Positions 26,759 to 44,441 are shown, counted from the first letter of the stretch. The stretch is 64,000 bases of DNA from Alphaproteobacteria bacterium (GCA_028281265.1 JANQKE010000211.1:1-64000), one strand, 5' to 3'. A program made the numbers and translations. Notes: generated by a model from the letters alone, not told the origin.

Positions 26759-26843
26759 TGGTGCCCGCTGCCGGACTCGAACCGGCACGCCCGTAGGCTC
26801 GCGATTTTAAGTCGCGTGCGTCTACCAATTCCGCCAAGCGGGC
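26759..26843 (-). tRNA. tRNA-Leu (anticodon UAA)
   Basis: Read on the minus strand, the gene starts GCCCGCTTGGCGG (acceptor and D-arm entry), has the D-loop AATTGGTAGACGC, anticodon stem-loop GCGACTTAAAATCGC with anticodon UAA, a short type II variable arm, the T-loop GGTTCGAGTCC, and acceptor GCGGGCA. The 3' CCA is encoded (TGG at 26759-26761 on the plus strand). It has 85 nt including CCA. Nothing in the flanks suggests an integration site. Confidence 0.97.
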
Positions 26844-26927
26844 ACGTCGGCAAACGGGGTGGGGTTGTAGGCCGGCCCCGGCGGCCGCACAAGCCGATCG
26901 CCGCCAAGGGACTGGGTCGCCGGCCGC

Positions 26928-30213
<3,286 letters not shown>

Positions 30214-30380
30214 GCCAAGGGTCTCCACCTCGAAATCGGACGCGCCTTGAGGGCACGCTCGCCACGTCGCATCACGCTTGGACGGCGACGTCGACAGAGC
30301 GGCCCACTCACCGCTGATCGTGATTGCAGCCCGTGCGGACGGGGAGGGCATCGTCGATTGGGCCCGGTCGCCGCATTGGC

Positions 30381-30395
30381 TACTAGATATAGTGT
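30381..30395 (-). promoter_or_regulatory. NrdR-type box upstream of nrdA
   Basis: On the minus strand the sequence is ACACTATATCTAGTA, close to the NrdR consensus ACACwATATnTwGTGT. NrdR represses ribonucleotide reductase genes when dATP/ATP levels are high. The box overlaps the -10 element of the promoter just upstream. A second box, usually about three helical turns away, is only poorly represented by the GACAGCAGAACCTTGTC region. Confidence 0.6.
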
Positions 30396-30417
30396 CCAGA
30401 CAAGGTTCTGCTGTCAA
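30389..30417 (-). promoter_or_regulatory. Sigma-70 promoter of nrdA
   Basis: On the minus strand, TTGACA (30417-30412) is followed after 17 nt by CACTAT (30394-30389). The -35 is a perfect match. Transcription would begin near 30382, which leaves a leader of about 170 nt before the ATG at 30213. Confidence 0.6.
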
Positions 30418-30511
30418 TCACTCGTTCCGGGCGCGCGGTCGGAGCGTGCCCGGCACCTTCACATCGGTCGTCGGCCGACGCTGGCAAGAGCCGCCCACGG
30501 CCCGTCAACCC

Positions 30512-30617
30512 CAGATCAACCTGCATTCAGATCGGCTCGTCCGAATGCGGATAAGTTGATCGACTTCAAAGAGGGGGAGCCTCTTATCTGCGTCCGTTCG
30601 GACCCGGAGATGCTCTA
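30512..30617 (-). repeat. Mosaic palindromic element D (alpha-beta, minus orientation)
   Basis: Read on the minus strand: alpha with GGACGCAGATAAGAGG across loop GAAC, spacer CTCTTTGAAGTC, then beta GATCAACTTATCCGCATTCGGA, closing with TCTGAATGCAGGTTGATCT. In beta the central pairs are CATTC/GAATG where other copies have CGTTC/GAACG, a compensatory change. There is no CTAG at either end. It lies between nrdA and the divergent histidine kinase gene, where the rest of the interval 30214-30729 holds only the nrdA promoter. Confidence 0.82.
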
Positions 30618-30729
30618 TCCCCACCGGTAGTCGCCATTTTGGCCCGAATTGGGTAGACTTGAGTCCTTTCCGCGTCATGTCCCTGAACTCGGCGGGCGGT
30701 GACCGGAACCAACGCAAGGGGAATGCTCG

Positions 30730-33657
<2,928 letters not shown>

Positions 33658-33685
33658 CGCGGCACCCGAACGCTCGAGCCGTCCA

Positions 33686-34252
33686 ATGTCGCTCACGACC
33701 ACCGAGATCGCGGCCCTGGCGTCGGACCTGTGCAATGGCCGGACGAACGGCATCGTCAAGCTGTTTCGGGATGAGGGCTTGCCGGATCCGGCCATCGTGT
33801 TCGACCCCGAGCCGGCCGCCATCGCCCACCCGGTTCTGGCGGATCTGCTCGCGGCCTGGAACCGGACGGCGCAGAAGACCGCCCTGCTGCAGGAAGAGGT
33901 GGTCAGAGGGCATTGGCACAGCGTCGCGCTGCTGGACCTGCTGGAAGGCGGGTGGGACTTCCGCTACGTCCATTACGGGCAGACGATCGCCGCGGCGTTC
34001 GGCCGAAACCTCGAAGGCAGCCGGACCTCGGAACTGCCGTCGGGCGGTTTCGTGGCGGCCTTCCTTCTGGTGACCTATCGCGCCGCGATCCTGCGTGCGG
34101 TGCCGGTGTTTACGGAGCATTCCCCGCCCCGCGATGTCGGCGTCGATCGCTGGCAACGCCTGGTCCTGCCCTTGCACAATGACTACGGTCGGCCCAGCCA
34201 GCTTCTGGTCGGGATCGTCGACGCCCGCTCCGCCGGCAAGGCCGCAGGCTGA
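33686..34252 (+). CDS. PAS_5-type single-domain sensor protein, copy 1
   Basis: The 188-residue product resembles the PAS_5 family found in alphaproteobacteria: LLEGGWDFRYVHYGQTIAAA is the core PAS strand, followed by GRNLEGSRTSEL and a C-terminal LVLPLHNDYGRPSQLLVGIV strand pair. There is no output domain, so it may act by protein contact. It starts 28 bp after the histidine kinase stop and is probably cotranscribed, which makes it a candidate partner of that kinase. A second PAS_5 protein lies at 43917-44441. Confidence 0.65.
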   Translation: MSLTTTEIAALASDLCNGRTNGIVKLFRDEGLPDPAIVFDPEPAAIAHPVLADLLAAWNRTAQKTALLQEEVVRGHWHSVALLDLLEGGWDFRYVHYGQTIAAAFGRNLEGSRTSELPSGGFVAAFLLVTYRAAILRAVPVFTEHSPPRDVGVDRWQRLVLPLHNDYGRPSQLLVGIVDARSAGKAAG

Positions 34253-34616
34253 TCGGTCGGGCCGGCCGCCGCCGGCCCCTTCATGCCCGCCCCGCCGTCC
34301 GGTGGCGACATCGGCCGGCAGGACGGCCTCGATGGTGATGGCTGACACGGCCCGGATCGGCCGCCGTGTCCCCTCTGCATCGGCGGGGCCATCGGGCCCG
34401 GCAAGGCGCTGCCGGGCCGGTACCGCTGCAAAAGGGGGGCGGAGAGGCGCAACCGGCTGGCGCGCGACGGACGGGATCTCGACGATCTCGAGCCGAGCTC
34501 CGCCTGACGCGCAAACGGCCCTGGCGGCGAGGACCGCTTGGAAACCGCATGGAATCGGGGTTTTCTTCCGGTGCGGGGGGCGAACCGCCGCCCCTCTCCG
34601 AAGACGAGCCGCTGCC
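34253..34616. other. Gene-free interval before aroQ
   Basis: No family-like protein is encoded here. A GC-rich inverted repeat, GGGCCGGC-CGCC-GCCGGCCCC near 34259-34280, directly follows the PAS gene and could end transcription, but it lacks a T-run. The remainder is GC-rich with no repeat or promoter I can fix. Confidence 0.45.
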
Positions 34617-35075
34617 ATGGCCGAACCGCCCGTGATTCTGATCGCCAACGGCCCCAACCTCAACATGCTGGGGGTGCGCGATCCCGCCCATTACGGCACG
34701 CGGTCCCTGGCCGATATCGAAGCGGCCTGCGAGGAACGGGCCCGGGTTCTGGGATTGGAGATCGATTTCAGGCAATCGAATCAGGAAGGCGACCTCGTCA
34801 CCTGGATCCAGGAGGCGCGGGGCGCGCATGACGGTGTCATCCTGAACGCCGGTGCCTACACCCACACCTCGATCGCCGTATTGGACGCATTGCAGATTTG
34901 TGACGTTCCGGTTCTGGAAGTCCATCTGTCCAACATTTTTCGTCGTGACGCGTTTCGCCATCATTCCTATGTATCCCTGGCCGCCGATGGGGTGATCTGC
35001 GGTCTGGGGGCGCGTGGCTATCTGTTGGCGCTGGACGCCATCGCGGCGTTGATCGGCGATGACGAGACGGGGTAG
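34617..35075 (+). CDS. aroQ: 3-dehydroquinate dehydratase, type II
   Basis: AroQ removes water from 3-dehydroquinate in the shikimate pathway. The 152-residue product has all type II marks: ILIANGPNLNMLGVRDPAHY with the catalytic Tyr on the mobile loop, FRQSNQEGDLVTWIQEA, ILNAGAYTHTSIAVLDAL, and EVHLSNIFRRDAFRHHSY with the active-site His. The frame is open upstream, but ATG 34617 gives the family start. aroQ directly before accB-accC is a recurring order in alpha- and gammaproteobacteria. Here mosaic element J (35125-35256) lies between aroQ and accB. Confidence 0.96.
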   Translation: MAEPPVILIANGPNLNMLGVRDPAHYGTRSLADIEAACEERARVLGLEIDFRQSNQEGDLVTWIQEARGAHDGVILNAGAYTHTSIAVLDALQICDVPVLEVHLSNIFRRDAFRHHSYVSLAADGVICGLGARGYLLALDAIAALIGDDETG

Positions 35076-35124
35076 GGGCCCCCCGCCGAGCGGGATCCGG
35101 CATGCCTTCGGTCCGGCGCCCCTC

Positions 35125-35256
35125 GAGCAAGATTGAGACATGAGGGGGGAATCACCCTCATGTCTCAATCTTGCTCTCCAAGGTGAGAGTCAGAGCGGGA
35201 TGCAGACGCCATGCGCGATCGGGACAGTGATCGCACCTGACGCTATCCCGCTCTAG
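35125..35256 (+). repeat. Mosaic palindromic element J (gamma-delta)
   Basis: Gamma is a near-perfect hairpin: GAGCAAGATTGAGACATGAGG (from 35125, broken here: GAGCAAGATTG + AGACATGAGG) paired with CCTCATGTCTCAATCTTGCT to 35176. Spacer CCAAGGTGAGAGTC leads to delta (35192-35254), AGAGCGGGATGCAGACG...GACGCTATCCCGCTCT. It ends in CTAG at 35253-35256. It is the only copy that begins with gamma, and it sits 34 bp before the accB start. Confidence 0.85.
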
Positions 35257-35289
35257 CCCCCAGGTCGATCAGGAGAGATTCCCATTCCC

Positions 35290-35748
35290 ATGAGCAGTTT
35301 CGACGTGGATAGCGATCTGATCCGCAAACTGGCCGGATTGCTCGATGAAACCGGTCTGACCGAGATCGAGTTCGCCGATGGGGATCGGCGCCTGCGCGTC
35401 ACCCGCTCTCCGGTTCCGGTGGCGGCACCGGTCGCGGTGGCGGCCGGTGCCGTACCGGCTCCGGCGCCGGTCATGGACGCCGCTTCGCCGGGCGGTGCCG
35501 GAACCGCCACGCCGGACGGGGCGGTCACCTCGCCCATGGTCGGTACGGCCTATCTGTCCCCCGAGCCCGGGGCGCCCGCCTTCGTCCGGCCCGGCGATGC
35601 GGTCAAGGAAGGCCAGACCCTGATGATCGTCGAGGCGATGAAGGTGATGAACCCGATCCGTGCCCCGCGCGCCGGCGTGGTGACCCGCATCTTGGTGACG
35701 GATGCGCAGCCGGTCGAGTTCGGCGAAGTCCTGCTGACCCTCGAATAA
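35290..35748 (+). CDS. accB: Biotin carboxyl carrier protein of acetyl-CoA carboxylase
   Basis: AccB carries biotin for malonyl-CoA synthesis. The 152-residue product has a helical N-terminus (FDVDSDLIRKLAGLLDETGL), a Pro/Ala-rich hinge (about 40-78) and the biotinyl domain (about 78-152), with the biotin-accepting Lys in VEAMKVMNPIRA. It is followed 24 bp later by accC, the standard operon. The ATG follows AGGAGAG. Confidence 0.97.
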   Translation: MSSFDVDSDLIRKLAGLLDETGLTEIEFADGDRRLRVTRSPVPVAAPVAVAAGAVPAPAPVMDAASPGGAGTATPDGAVTSPMVGTAYLSPEPGAPAFVRPGDAVKEGQTLMIVEAMKVMNPIRAPRAGVVTRILVTDAQPVEFGEVLLTLE

Positions 35749-35772
35749 TCGGACGGGACCGGGGCAACGCCG

Positions 35773-37116
35773 ATGTTCGACAAGATACTGATCCCCAACC
35801 GCGGCGAGATCGCGCTGCGCATCCACCGCGCGTGCCGGGAGATGGGCATCCACACCGTGGTCGCCCATTCCACGGCCGATGCGCACGGCATGGCGGTGCG
35901 GCTGGCCGACGAAAGCGTGTGCATCGGCCCCCCGCCGGCGCGCGACAGCTACCTCAACGTCCAGGCGATCCTGACCGCCGCCCAGATCACCGGGGCCGAT
36001 GCGATCCATCCCGGCATCGGGTTCCTGTCGGAGAACGCCGCCTTCGCCCGCATGGTGGAGGAGCATGGCTTCACCTTCATCGGGCCGGAGCCGCGGCATA
36101 TCGAGGTCATGGGCGACAAGATCAGCGCCAAGGCCGCCGTCAAGGCCGCCGGGTTGCCGACCGTGCCCGGCTCGGACGGGGAGGTCGCCTCGGTCAACGA
36201 CGCCCTGACCATCGCCGCCCGGATCGGCTATCCGGTCCTGGTCAAGGCCACCGCCGGGGGCGGCGGCCGCGGGATGAAGGTCGCCCGCGATGCGGAGAGC
36301 CTGCGCGACGCCTTCCGCATGGCCAAGAACGAGGCCCGGGCCGCGTTCGGCAACGACGGCGTCTATCTGGAGAAGTATCTCGAACGGCCGCGCCATATCG
36401 AAATCCAGATCCTGGCCGACACCCACGGCAATGTGGTGCATTTCGGCGAGCGCGACTGCTCGGTCCAGCGCCGGCACCAAAAGGTGATCGAGGAGGCGCC
36501 GTCGCCGGGTCTGAACGCGGGCGAGCGGGAGCATATCGGCCGGCTGGCTGCGGAGACCGCCCGGCAGATCGGCTATCGCGGCGTCGGCACGATGGAGTTC
36601 CTGTACGAGAACGGCGCGTTCTACTTCATCGAGATGAACACCCGGCTGCAGGTCGAGCACCCGGTCACTGAGATGATCAGCGGCATCGACCTGGTGCGGG
36701 AACAGATCCGCGTCGCCGACGGAGCGGCCCTGGGCTACGGCCAGCACGACATCGACCTGCAGGGCCACGCCATCGAATGCCGGATCAATGCCGAGCACCC
36801 GGAGACCTTCGCACCGTCCCCCGGCCGGATCACGACCTATCATCCGCCCGGCGGCCTGGGCGTCCGGTTCGACAGTGCGTTGTACGAGGGCTATACCGTC
36901 CCCCCGCACTACGATAGCCTGGTCGGCAAGCTGATCGTGCACGGCACCAACCGGAACGAGTGCCTGATGCGGCTGCGCCGATCGCTGGAGGAGTGCGTGA
37001 TCGGCGGTATCGACACCATCGCCCCCTTGCATGTGCGCCTGACCCACGAGCCCGCGTTCGTCAATGGCGACTACAACATCCATTGGCTGGAGAAGCTGTT
37101 GGCGGCCGAGCGGTAG
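35773..37116 (+). CDS. accC: Biotin carboxylase subunit of acetyl-CoA carboxylase
   Basis: AccC carboxylates the biotin on AccB with ATP and bicarbonate. The 447-residue length is typical. Visible marks: FDKILIPNRGEIALRIHRAC at the N-terminus, the ATP-grasp glycine loop KATAGGGGRGMKVARD, HIEIQILADTHGNVVHFGER, and FIEMNTRLQVEHPVTEM with the catalytic Glu/Asn/Arg. It is translated from the accBC message; the carboxyltransferase genes accA and accD are not in the window. Confidence 0.98.
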   Translation: MFDKILIPNRGEIALRIHRACREMGIHTVVAHSTADAHGMAVRLADESVCIGPPPARDSYLNVQAILTAAQITGADAIHPGIGFLSENAAFARMVEEHGFTFIGPEPRHIEVMGDKISAKAAVKAAGLPTVPGSDGEVASVNDALTIAARIGYPVLVKATAGGGGRGMKVARDAESLRDAFRMAKNEARAAFGNDGVYLEKYLERPRHIEIQILADTHGNVVHFGERDCSVQRRHQKVIEEAPSPGLNAGEREHIGRLAAETARQIGYRGVGTMEFLYENGAFYFIEMNTRLQVEHPVTEMISGIDLVREQIRVADGAALGYGQHDIDLQGHAIECRINAEHPETFAPSPGRITTYHPPGGLGVRFDSALYEGYTVPPHYDSLVGKLIVHGTNRNECLMRLRRSLEECVIGGIDTIAPLHVRLTHEPAFVNGDYNIHWLEKLLAAER

Positions 37117-37122
37117 GGTCCA

Positions 37123-37515
37123 ATGACCCTGCCGGTCGGACCGCCGTCCGTGATGCGGACCGCCGAGGGGCTGGCCGTGGCCGGTCTGATGGTGCTCTTG
37201 CCGATGGGGGTCGTGCTGCTGCCGATGTTCGCGACCTTTTCGTTCGTGATCGTCCTGGTCGGCGTTGCCTACAGCTTTCCGGCGTTCTTCCTGCTTTATC
37301 TGCCGGGCCACCTGTATCTGCGGGTCACCGGCCGGCATGGCCGCTGGCCCCATGTCTGGCTCGGCATGGCGGTGGCGGTGGTCTTCTGGTACGCTCTCGC
37401 CTATGGCCTCAGCGTGCCGACGCTGACCGGTGGGCTGGTCGCCACCGCGATCGGGTTCGCCCTGATCGGCATGTTCGGCGGCTGGATCTTCCACCTGGTC
37501 GCCTATCGGCGCTGA
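37123..37515 (+). CDS. Small membrane protein downstream of accC
   Basis: The 130-residue product has four predicted membrane helices: about 12-32, 36-60, 75-97 and 100-125 (GLVATAIGFALIGMFGGWIF). I recognise no family. It begins 6 bp after the accC stop and is probably cotranscribed. In many relatives this place holds aat (leucyl/phenylalanyl-tRNA transferase), which this is not. Its function is unknown. Confidence 0.6.
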   Translation: MTLPVGPPSVMRTAEGLAVAGLMVLLPMGVVLLPMFATFSFVIVLVGVAYSFPAFFLLYLPGHLYLRVTGRHGRWPHVWLGMAVAVVFWYALAYGLSVPTLTGGLVATAIGFALIGMFGGWIFHLVAYRR

Positions 37516-37518
37516 CGG

Positions 37519-37621
37519 GAGCATCCCCGCGTCCGCACGGACGCAAGTAGGATGCTCTCACTCTTCGAAGTCGATCACCTTGTCTGCGTTCAGACGAGTC
37601 CATCTGAACGCGGGTCGATCT
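37519..37621 (+). repeat. Mosaic palindromic element E (alpha-beta)
   Basis: Alpha is GAGCATCCCCGCGTCC, loop GCAC, GGACGCAAGTAGGATGCTC (37519-37558). Spacer TCACTCTTCGAAGT leads to beta (37572-37621), GATCACCTTGTCTGCGTTCAGA paired with TCTGAACGCGGGTCGATC. It starts 3 bp after the membrane-protein stop and lies about 120 bp before the glycine riboswitch. Bases 37622-37744 hold no gene. Confidence 0.87.
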
Positions 37622-37744
37622 GGCGCATCGGCATGATCGGTGGCGGCGTGGCGATCCGTATGTCGTGGCCAGGGGCAGAATCGTCGCTCTTGCTCAAGTC
37701 GGCGCCCTGATCCATGGTGTGCGTATCGCTCCCACGAGCCTGCG

Positions 37745-37946
37745 CCGGAGAGACCGACCCCCCTTTGCGGTCGGCGCCGACGGAGCAAGCGCCCCTGCCA
37801 AACTCTCAGGCAAAAGGACGGCGCGGGTTCGGAGCGTTTCTGGAGAGCGGGGCGGTGTGCCGGCTGCCCCCACCGACGAAGCACACCGTCCGGGGTCGCG
37901 CGAGCCCGGGCCGGCCTATCTTTCAGGTGACCGGACAGAAGGGGGC
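37745..37946 (+). ncRNA. Tandem glycine riboswitch
   Basis: Two glycine aptamers lie in series before gcvT. Aptamer 1 (about 37747-37819) has GGAGAGA, the conserved CGCCGACGGAGCAAG and CTCTCAGGCAAAAGGAC. After a linker of about 20 nt, aptamer 2 (about 37840-37946) has CTGGAGAG, CACCGACGAAG and TCTTTCAGGTGACCGGACAG. In known cases glycine binding turns on the glycine-cleavage operon, and the position 55 bp before gcvT fits. The expression platform is not resolved here. Confidence 0.95.
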
Positions 37947-38000
37947 ATCGCCAGAGGCGCACGGACTCGGATGCACCGAGGGGGACCGTGACGCCGGGCG

Positions 38001-39146
38001 ATGCGATCTGCCCCGACCGGCGTCCGGATCCTCACCTTGGCGGACCTCGCGCCCGATCTGAAAACCACGCCGCTGACGTCTCTGCACCAGGCCCTCGGTG
38101 CCCGCATGGTGCCGTTCGCCGGCTATACGATGCCGGTGCAGTATCCGACCGGCATCCTGGCCGAACATGCCCACACGCGGACGGCGGCGAGCCTGTTCGA
38201 CGTTGCCCATATGGGCATCGCCCAGATCGTCGGGCCGGACCGGGCCACCGCCCTGGAACGGCTGGTGCCCGCGGCGATCGCCTCGCTCAGGCCGGGCCGG
38301 CTGCGGTACACGATGCTGACCAATGCCGAAGGCGGGATCGAAGACGATCTGATGGTCACGGCCGGGGCGGATCGGCTGACCCTGGTCCTGAACGCCGGCC
38401 GCAAGGACCATGATCTCGACCTGCTGCGGTCGGTGCTGGGCGCGGCCGTCACGCTTGCCGTACGGGACGATCTCGCTTTGCTGGCCCTGCAGGGGCCCCA
38501 GGCGGAAGCCGTGCTCGACCGGCTGGTCCCGGGTGTCGCGTCGCTGGACTTCATGACCGGGGGGTCCTTCGCTTGGGATGGGGAGGCCTTGGCGATCTCC
38601 CGTTCCGGCTATACCGGGGAGGACGGCTTCGAGATCGCGGTGCCGGCCGATGCCGCGATGCGCCTGGCGGAACGGCTGCTGGCCGAACCGGAGGTGGCGC
38701 CGGCCGGGCTGGGCGCGCGGGATTCGCTCCGCCTCGAAGCGGGGCTCTGCCTGTATGGCCAGGACCTGACCGCGGCGATCAGCCCGGTCGAAGCCGATCT
38801 CGGCTGGACGATCCAGAAACGCCGGCGGGACCGAGGCGGCTTCCCCGGTGCCGACCGCATCCTGCGGGAGATGCGCGACGGCCCTGGCCGGCGGCGCGTC
38901 GGGCTCAGGCCCGACGGCCGCATGCCGGTGCGCGCCGGCGCCGATCTGGTGACCGGGGACGGCGATCCCGCCGGGACGGTCACCAGCGGCGGCTTCGGCG
39001 GCACCGTCGGCGCACCGATCGCCATGGGGCTGGTCGCCGCTGCCTGTACTGCCCCCGGAACCGTCCTGCACGCCCGGGTGCGGGGCCGGACGATCGCCTG
39101 CACCGTCACGCCGCTCCCCTTCGTTCCCCACCGCTACAAACGTTGA
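38001..39146 (+). CDS. gcvT: Glycine cleavage system T protein (aminomethyltransferase)
   Basis: GcvT takes the aminomethyl group from lipoyl-GcvH and makes 5,10-methylene-tetrahydrofolate and ammonia. The 381-residue product has TPLTSLHQALGARMVPFAGY, SLFDVAHMGIAQIVGPD, SRSGYTGEDGFEIAVPAD, GARDSLRLEAGLCLYGQD and the C-terminal TSGGFGGTVGAPIAMG. It is the first gene behind the glycine riboswitch. The ATG 38001 lacks a strong ribosome site, which would suit control by the switch. Confidence 0.96.
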   Translation: MRSAPTGVRILTLADLAPDLKTTPLTSLHQALGARMVPFAGYTMPVQYPTGILAEHAHTRTAASLFDVAHMGIAQIVGPDRATALERLVPAAIASLRPGRLRYTMLTNAEGGIEDDLMVTAGADRLTLVLNAGRKDHDLDLLRSVLGAAVTLAVRDDLALLALQGPQAEAVLDRLVPGVASLDFMTGGSFAWDGEALAISRSGYTGEDGFEIAVPADAAMRLAERLLAEPEVAPAGLGARDSLRLEAGLCLYGQDLTAAISPVEADLGWTIQKRRRDRGGFPGADRILREMRDGPGRRRVGLRPDGRMPVRAGADLVTGDGDPAGTVTSGGFGGTVGAPIAMGLVAAACTAPGTVLHARVRGRTIACTVTPLPFVPHRYKR

Positions 39147-39194
39147 GCCGTCGGCATCCGCCGCCGGCCCGAGCACCGCAAGGCAAGACAGACC

Positions 39195-39563
39195 ATGACC
39201 ATCCGCAAGTTCACCGAAGACCACGAATGGATCGATGTCGTCGACGGCGTCGGCACGGTGGGCATCACCAACCATGCTCAGGAGCAGTTGGGGGACGTGG
39301 TGTTCGTGGAGCTGCCGGAGGTCGGGGCGACCATCGCCAAGGGGGCGTCGGTCGGCGTCGTCGAGTCGGTCAAGGCGGCCAGCGACATCTACACCCCGGT
39401 CAGTGGCGAGGTCGTCGCCGTCAACGAGGCCCTGGTCGAGGATCCCGCCCAGGTGAACGCCGACCCCGAGGCCGGCGCGTGGTTCTACAGAATCAGGCTG
39501 TCCAAGCCGGACGAACTCGACGGCCTGCTGGCCGCCGAAGCCTACCAGGCCCTGCTCGGTTGA
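39195..39563 (+). CDS. gcvH: Glycine cleavage system H protein
   Basis: GcvH is the lipoyl carrier that shuttles the aminomethyl group between the P, T and L proteins. The 122-residue product has EDHEWIDV near the start, [20 protein letters not shown], and the lipoylation Lys in [20 protein letters not shown]. It lies 48 bp after gcvT and 46 bp before gcvP. The length is typical. Confidence 0.97.
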   Translation: MTIRKFTEDHEWIDVVDGVGTVGITNHAQEQLGDVVFVELPEVGATIAKGASVGVVESVKAASDIYTPVSGEVVAVNEALVEDPAQVNADPEAGAWFYRIRLSKPDELDGLLAAEAYQALLG

Positions 39564-39609
39564 GCCCCGCGACGCTGCCCGCCCTCGAAGGCCCAAGAAG
39601 GTGACCCCG

Positions 39610-42498
<2,889 letters not shown>

Positions 42499-42504
42499 AT
42501 CGCC

Positions 42505-43893
42505 ATGGCGATCGGGGTCGCATCGGCGCTCGACGCGCTATGGCGCGCCCTGGATCACGGGCCGGCCGCGCTCGACCGGGTGCGGTTGACCGGTGCCGGG
42601 CCTGTCCTGCCCTCATCCTTTGCGGTGGCCGACCTGGCCCAAGCCAGCATCGCCGCCGCAACGCTCGCGGTGGCGGAGCTGTGGACGCGGCGGACGGGAC
42701 ACCGGCCGCCGGTCGACGTCGATCGCGCCCATGCCTGTGCCGCATTTCGCAGCGAGCGCTATCTCACGGTCGACGGACGCTCGCCGCCCGATCCGTGGGA
42801 CGCGTTGGCCGGCCTCTATCGGACCGCCTGTGGGGGGTGGGTGCGGCTTCACACCAACTTCCCCCACCACCGGGCCGGGATCGAGGCGCTGCTCGACGGC
42901 GCCGATACGCGGCAGGCGGTGGCCGCTGCCCTTCTGGGTTGGTCGGCCTCGGCTTTCGAGCAGGCGGCGGCCGACCGGGGCATGCTGGCCTTCGCCCTGA
43001 GGCGGTTCGAGGCGTGGGATGCCCACCCGCAAGGCCAGGCCCTGGCCCACCGGGCCCCGGTGACCGTGACCCGCATCGGTGACGGCGCTCCCCGGCCGCT
43101 CCCGGACGGGTCGATGCCGCTGGCGGGTATCCGGGTGCTGGACCTCAGTCGCGTGCTCGCCGGCCCGGTGGCCGGACGGACGCTCGCGGTCCATGGGGCG
43201 GACGTGATGCGCGTGGCGTCCCCGCATCTGCCCTTCGTGCCCAGCCTGGTGATCGATACCGGCCGGGGCAAACGCTCGGCCTTCGTCGATCTGCGGACCG
43301 AACGCGGCCAGTCCGACCTTCGGCGCCTCGTCGAGGGGGCCGATGTCTTCGTGGACGCCTATCGCCCCGGCGCGCTGGCGGCCAAGGGGTTCGGTGCGGA
43401 GGCCCTGGCCGCCCGCCGGCCGGGGATCGTCGTGGCGACGCTGTCCGCTTTCGGTGCCACCGGGCCGTGGGCCGGCCGGCGCGGCTTCGATTCCCTGGTT
43501 CAGGCGGCCAGCGGGTTCAACCTGGCCGAGGCCGAAGCCGCCGGGGACGAGGCACCCCGTGCGTTGCCGTGCCAGGCTCTGGACCATGGGGCGGGATATC
43601 TGCTGGCCTATGGGATCGCGACCGCCCTCCTGCGACGGGCCGAAACGGGCGGAAGCTGGCATGTCGACGTCAGCCTCGCCGGGGTCGGCCACGGGTTGCG
43701 GCGGCTCGGACGGGTCGCCGACGGGTTCGCCGTCTCCGACCCCGGGCGCGATGCGGTGGCGGGGTTCCTGGAGACGGTGGATAGCGGTTTCGGACGGCTC
43801 GAAGCGATTGCGCAGCCCGGGATCATCGAAGGGGTGTCACCCCATAGCGGACGCTCGTCGGTTCCTTTGGGCCATCATGCCCCGCGCTGGTGA
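42505..43893 (+). CDS. CaiB/BaiF-type (class III) CoA-transferase
   Basis: The 462-residue product is a family III CoA-transferase, which moves CoA between carboxylic acids. The C-terminal two thirds carry the core: GIRVLDLSRVLAGPVAGRTL, the CoA-binding LVIDTGRGKRSAFVDLRTE, FVDAYRPGALAAKGFGAEAL, and CQALDHGAGYLLAYGIATAL, where the catalytic Asp is present. The first 200 residues look like a partial second domain. It starts 6 bp after gcvP and so is probably in the glycine-riboswitch operon, an unusual partner. The acids it uses are unknown. Confidence 0.82.
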   Translation: MAIGVASALDALWRALDHGPAALDRVRLTGAGPVLPSSFAVADLAQASIAAATLAVAELWTRRTGHRPPVDVDRAHACAAFRSERYLTVDGRSPPDPWDALAGLYRTACGGWVRLHTNFPHHRAGIEALLDGADTRQAVAAALLGWSASAFEQAAADRGMLAFALRRFEAWDAHPQGQALAHRAPVTVTRIGDGAPRPLPDGSMPLAGIRVLDLSRVLAGPVAGRTLAVHGADVMRVASPHLPFVPSLVIDTGRGKRSAFVDLRTERGQSDLRRLVEGADVFVDAYRPGALAAKGFGAEALAARRPGIVVATLSAFGATGPWAGRRGFDSLVQAASGFNLAEAEAAGDEAPRALPCQALDHGAGYLLAYGIATALLRRAETGGSWHVDVSLAGVGHGLRRLGRVADGFAVSDPGRDAVAGFLETVDSGFGRLEAIAQPGIIEGVSPHSGRSSVPLGHHAPRW

Positions 43894-43916
43894 GGTCGCA
43901 TGCCTGTGCAGGCCCG

Positions 43917-44441
43917 TCACAGCGGGTCCAGCGCGTGCGGATGGCGCAGATAATCGATCGCGATGAGGATGAACTCGATCCGTCCCGAGGGGCCGAGCAG
44001 CGGCAACGCGACCTGTGCGGTGGTCACGTAGTCCTTCTCCGGTCCCTCATAGGGGATCGATGCGGTGCTCGGCTGGCCGGTTTCGAGCACCTGGCACAGG
44101 TTCCGCCAGACCGAGGAAACGGTTCCGGCCACGGCACTGACCCGTTTGCCGGTCCGGCCGACGCCGGAGAAACGGTCGACCGCCGTGCCCACCAGCCGGT
44201 AGCGGAAGTCCAGCGGGTCGTTCAGGACCTCCAGCAGCATCAGATGGGGGAGATCGACCTTAAGATCGGCCGGATCGATATCGGCCCGGGAGGGGAGTCC
44301 ACCCTCCGGCCTGAGACCGACCCAGTACTCGAAGACCCGTCGTGTCAAGGCCGTAAAGTTGTTGCTTTCTCCACCGATCACCCGTCGCGCCTCCCGCTCT
44401 TTTTTCGCTTCTATAGCCAAGCGGTTGACCACTCGAAACAT
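43917..44441 (-). CDS. PAS_5-type single-domain sensor protein, copy 2
   Basis: The 174-residue product shows the PAS_5 pattern: RRVFEYWVGLRPEGGLPSRA, DLPHLMLLEVLNDPLDFRYR, LVGTAVDRFSGVGRTGKRV, and a C-terminal VALPLLGPSGRIEFILIAID strand pair. The N-terminal helix is basic (AIEAKKEREARRV). No output domain is visible. It is convergent with the CoA-transferase gene. The 169 bp upstream, to the SDR gene, is AT-richer and probably holds its promoter. Confidence 0.68.
   Translation of the reverse strand: MFRVVNRLAIEAKKEREARRVIGGESNNFTALTRRVFEYWVGLRPEGGLPSRADIDPADLKVDLPHLMLLEVLNDPLDFRYRLVGTAVDRFSGVGRTGKRVSAVAGTVSSVWRNLCQVLETGQPSTASIPYEGPEKDYVTTAQVALPLLGPSGRIEFILIAIDYLRHPHALDPL

Noticed and set aside
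26759-26843. tRNA-Leu as an integration site for a genomic island
   Set aside because: No integrase, no repeated tRNA 3' end and no composition change lie beside it.
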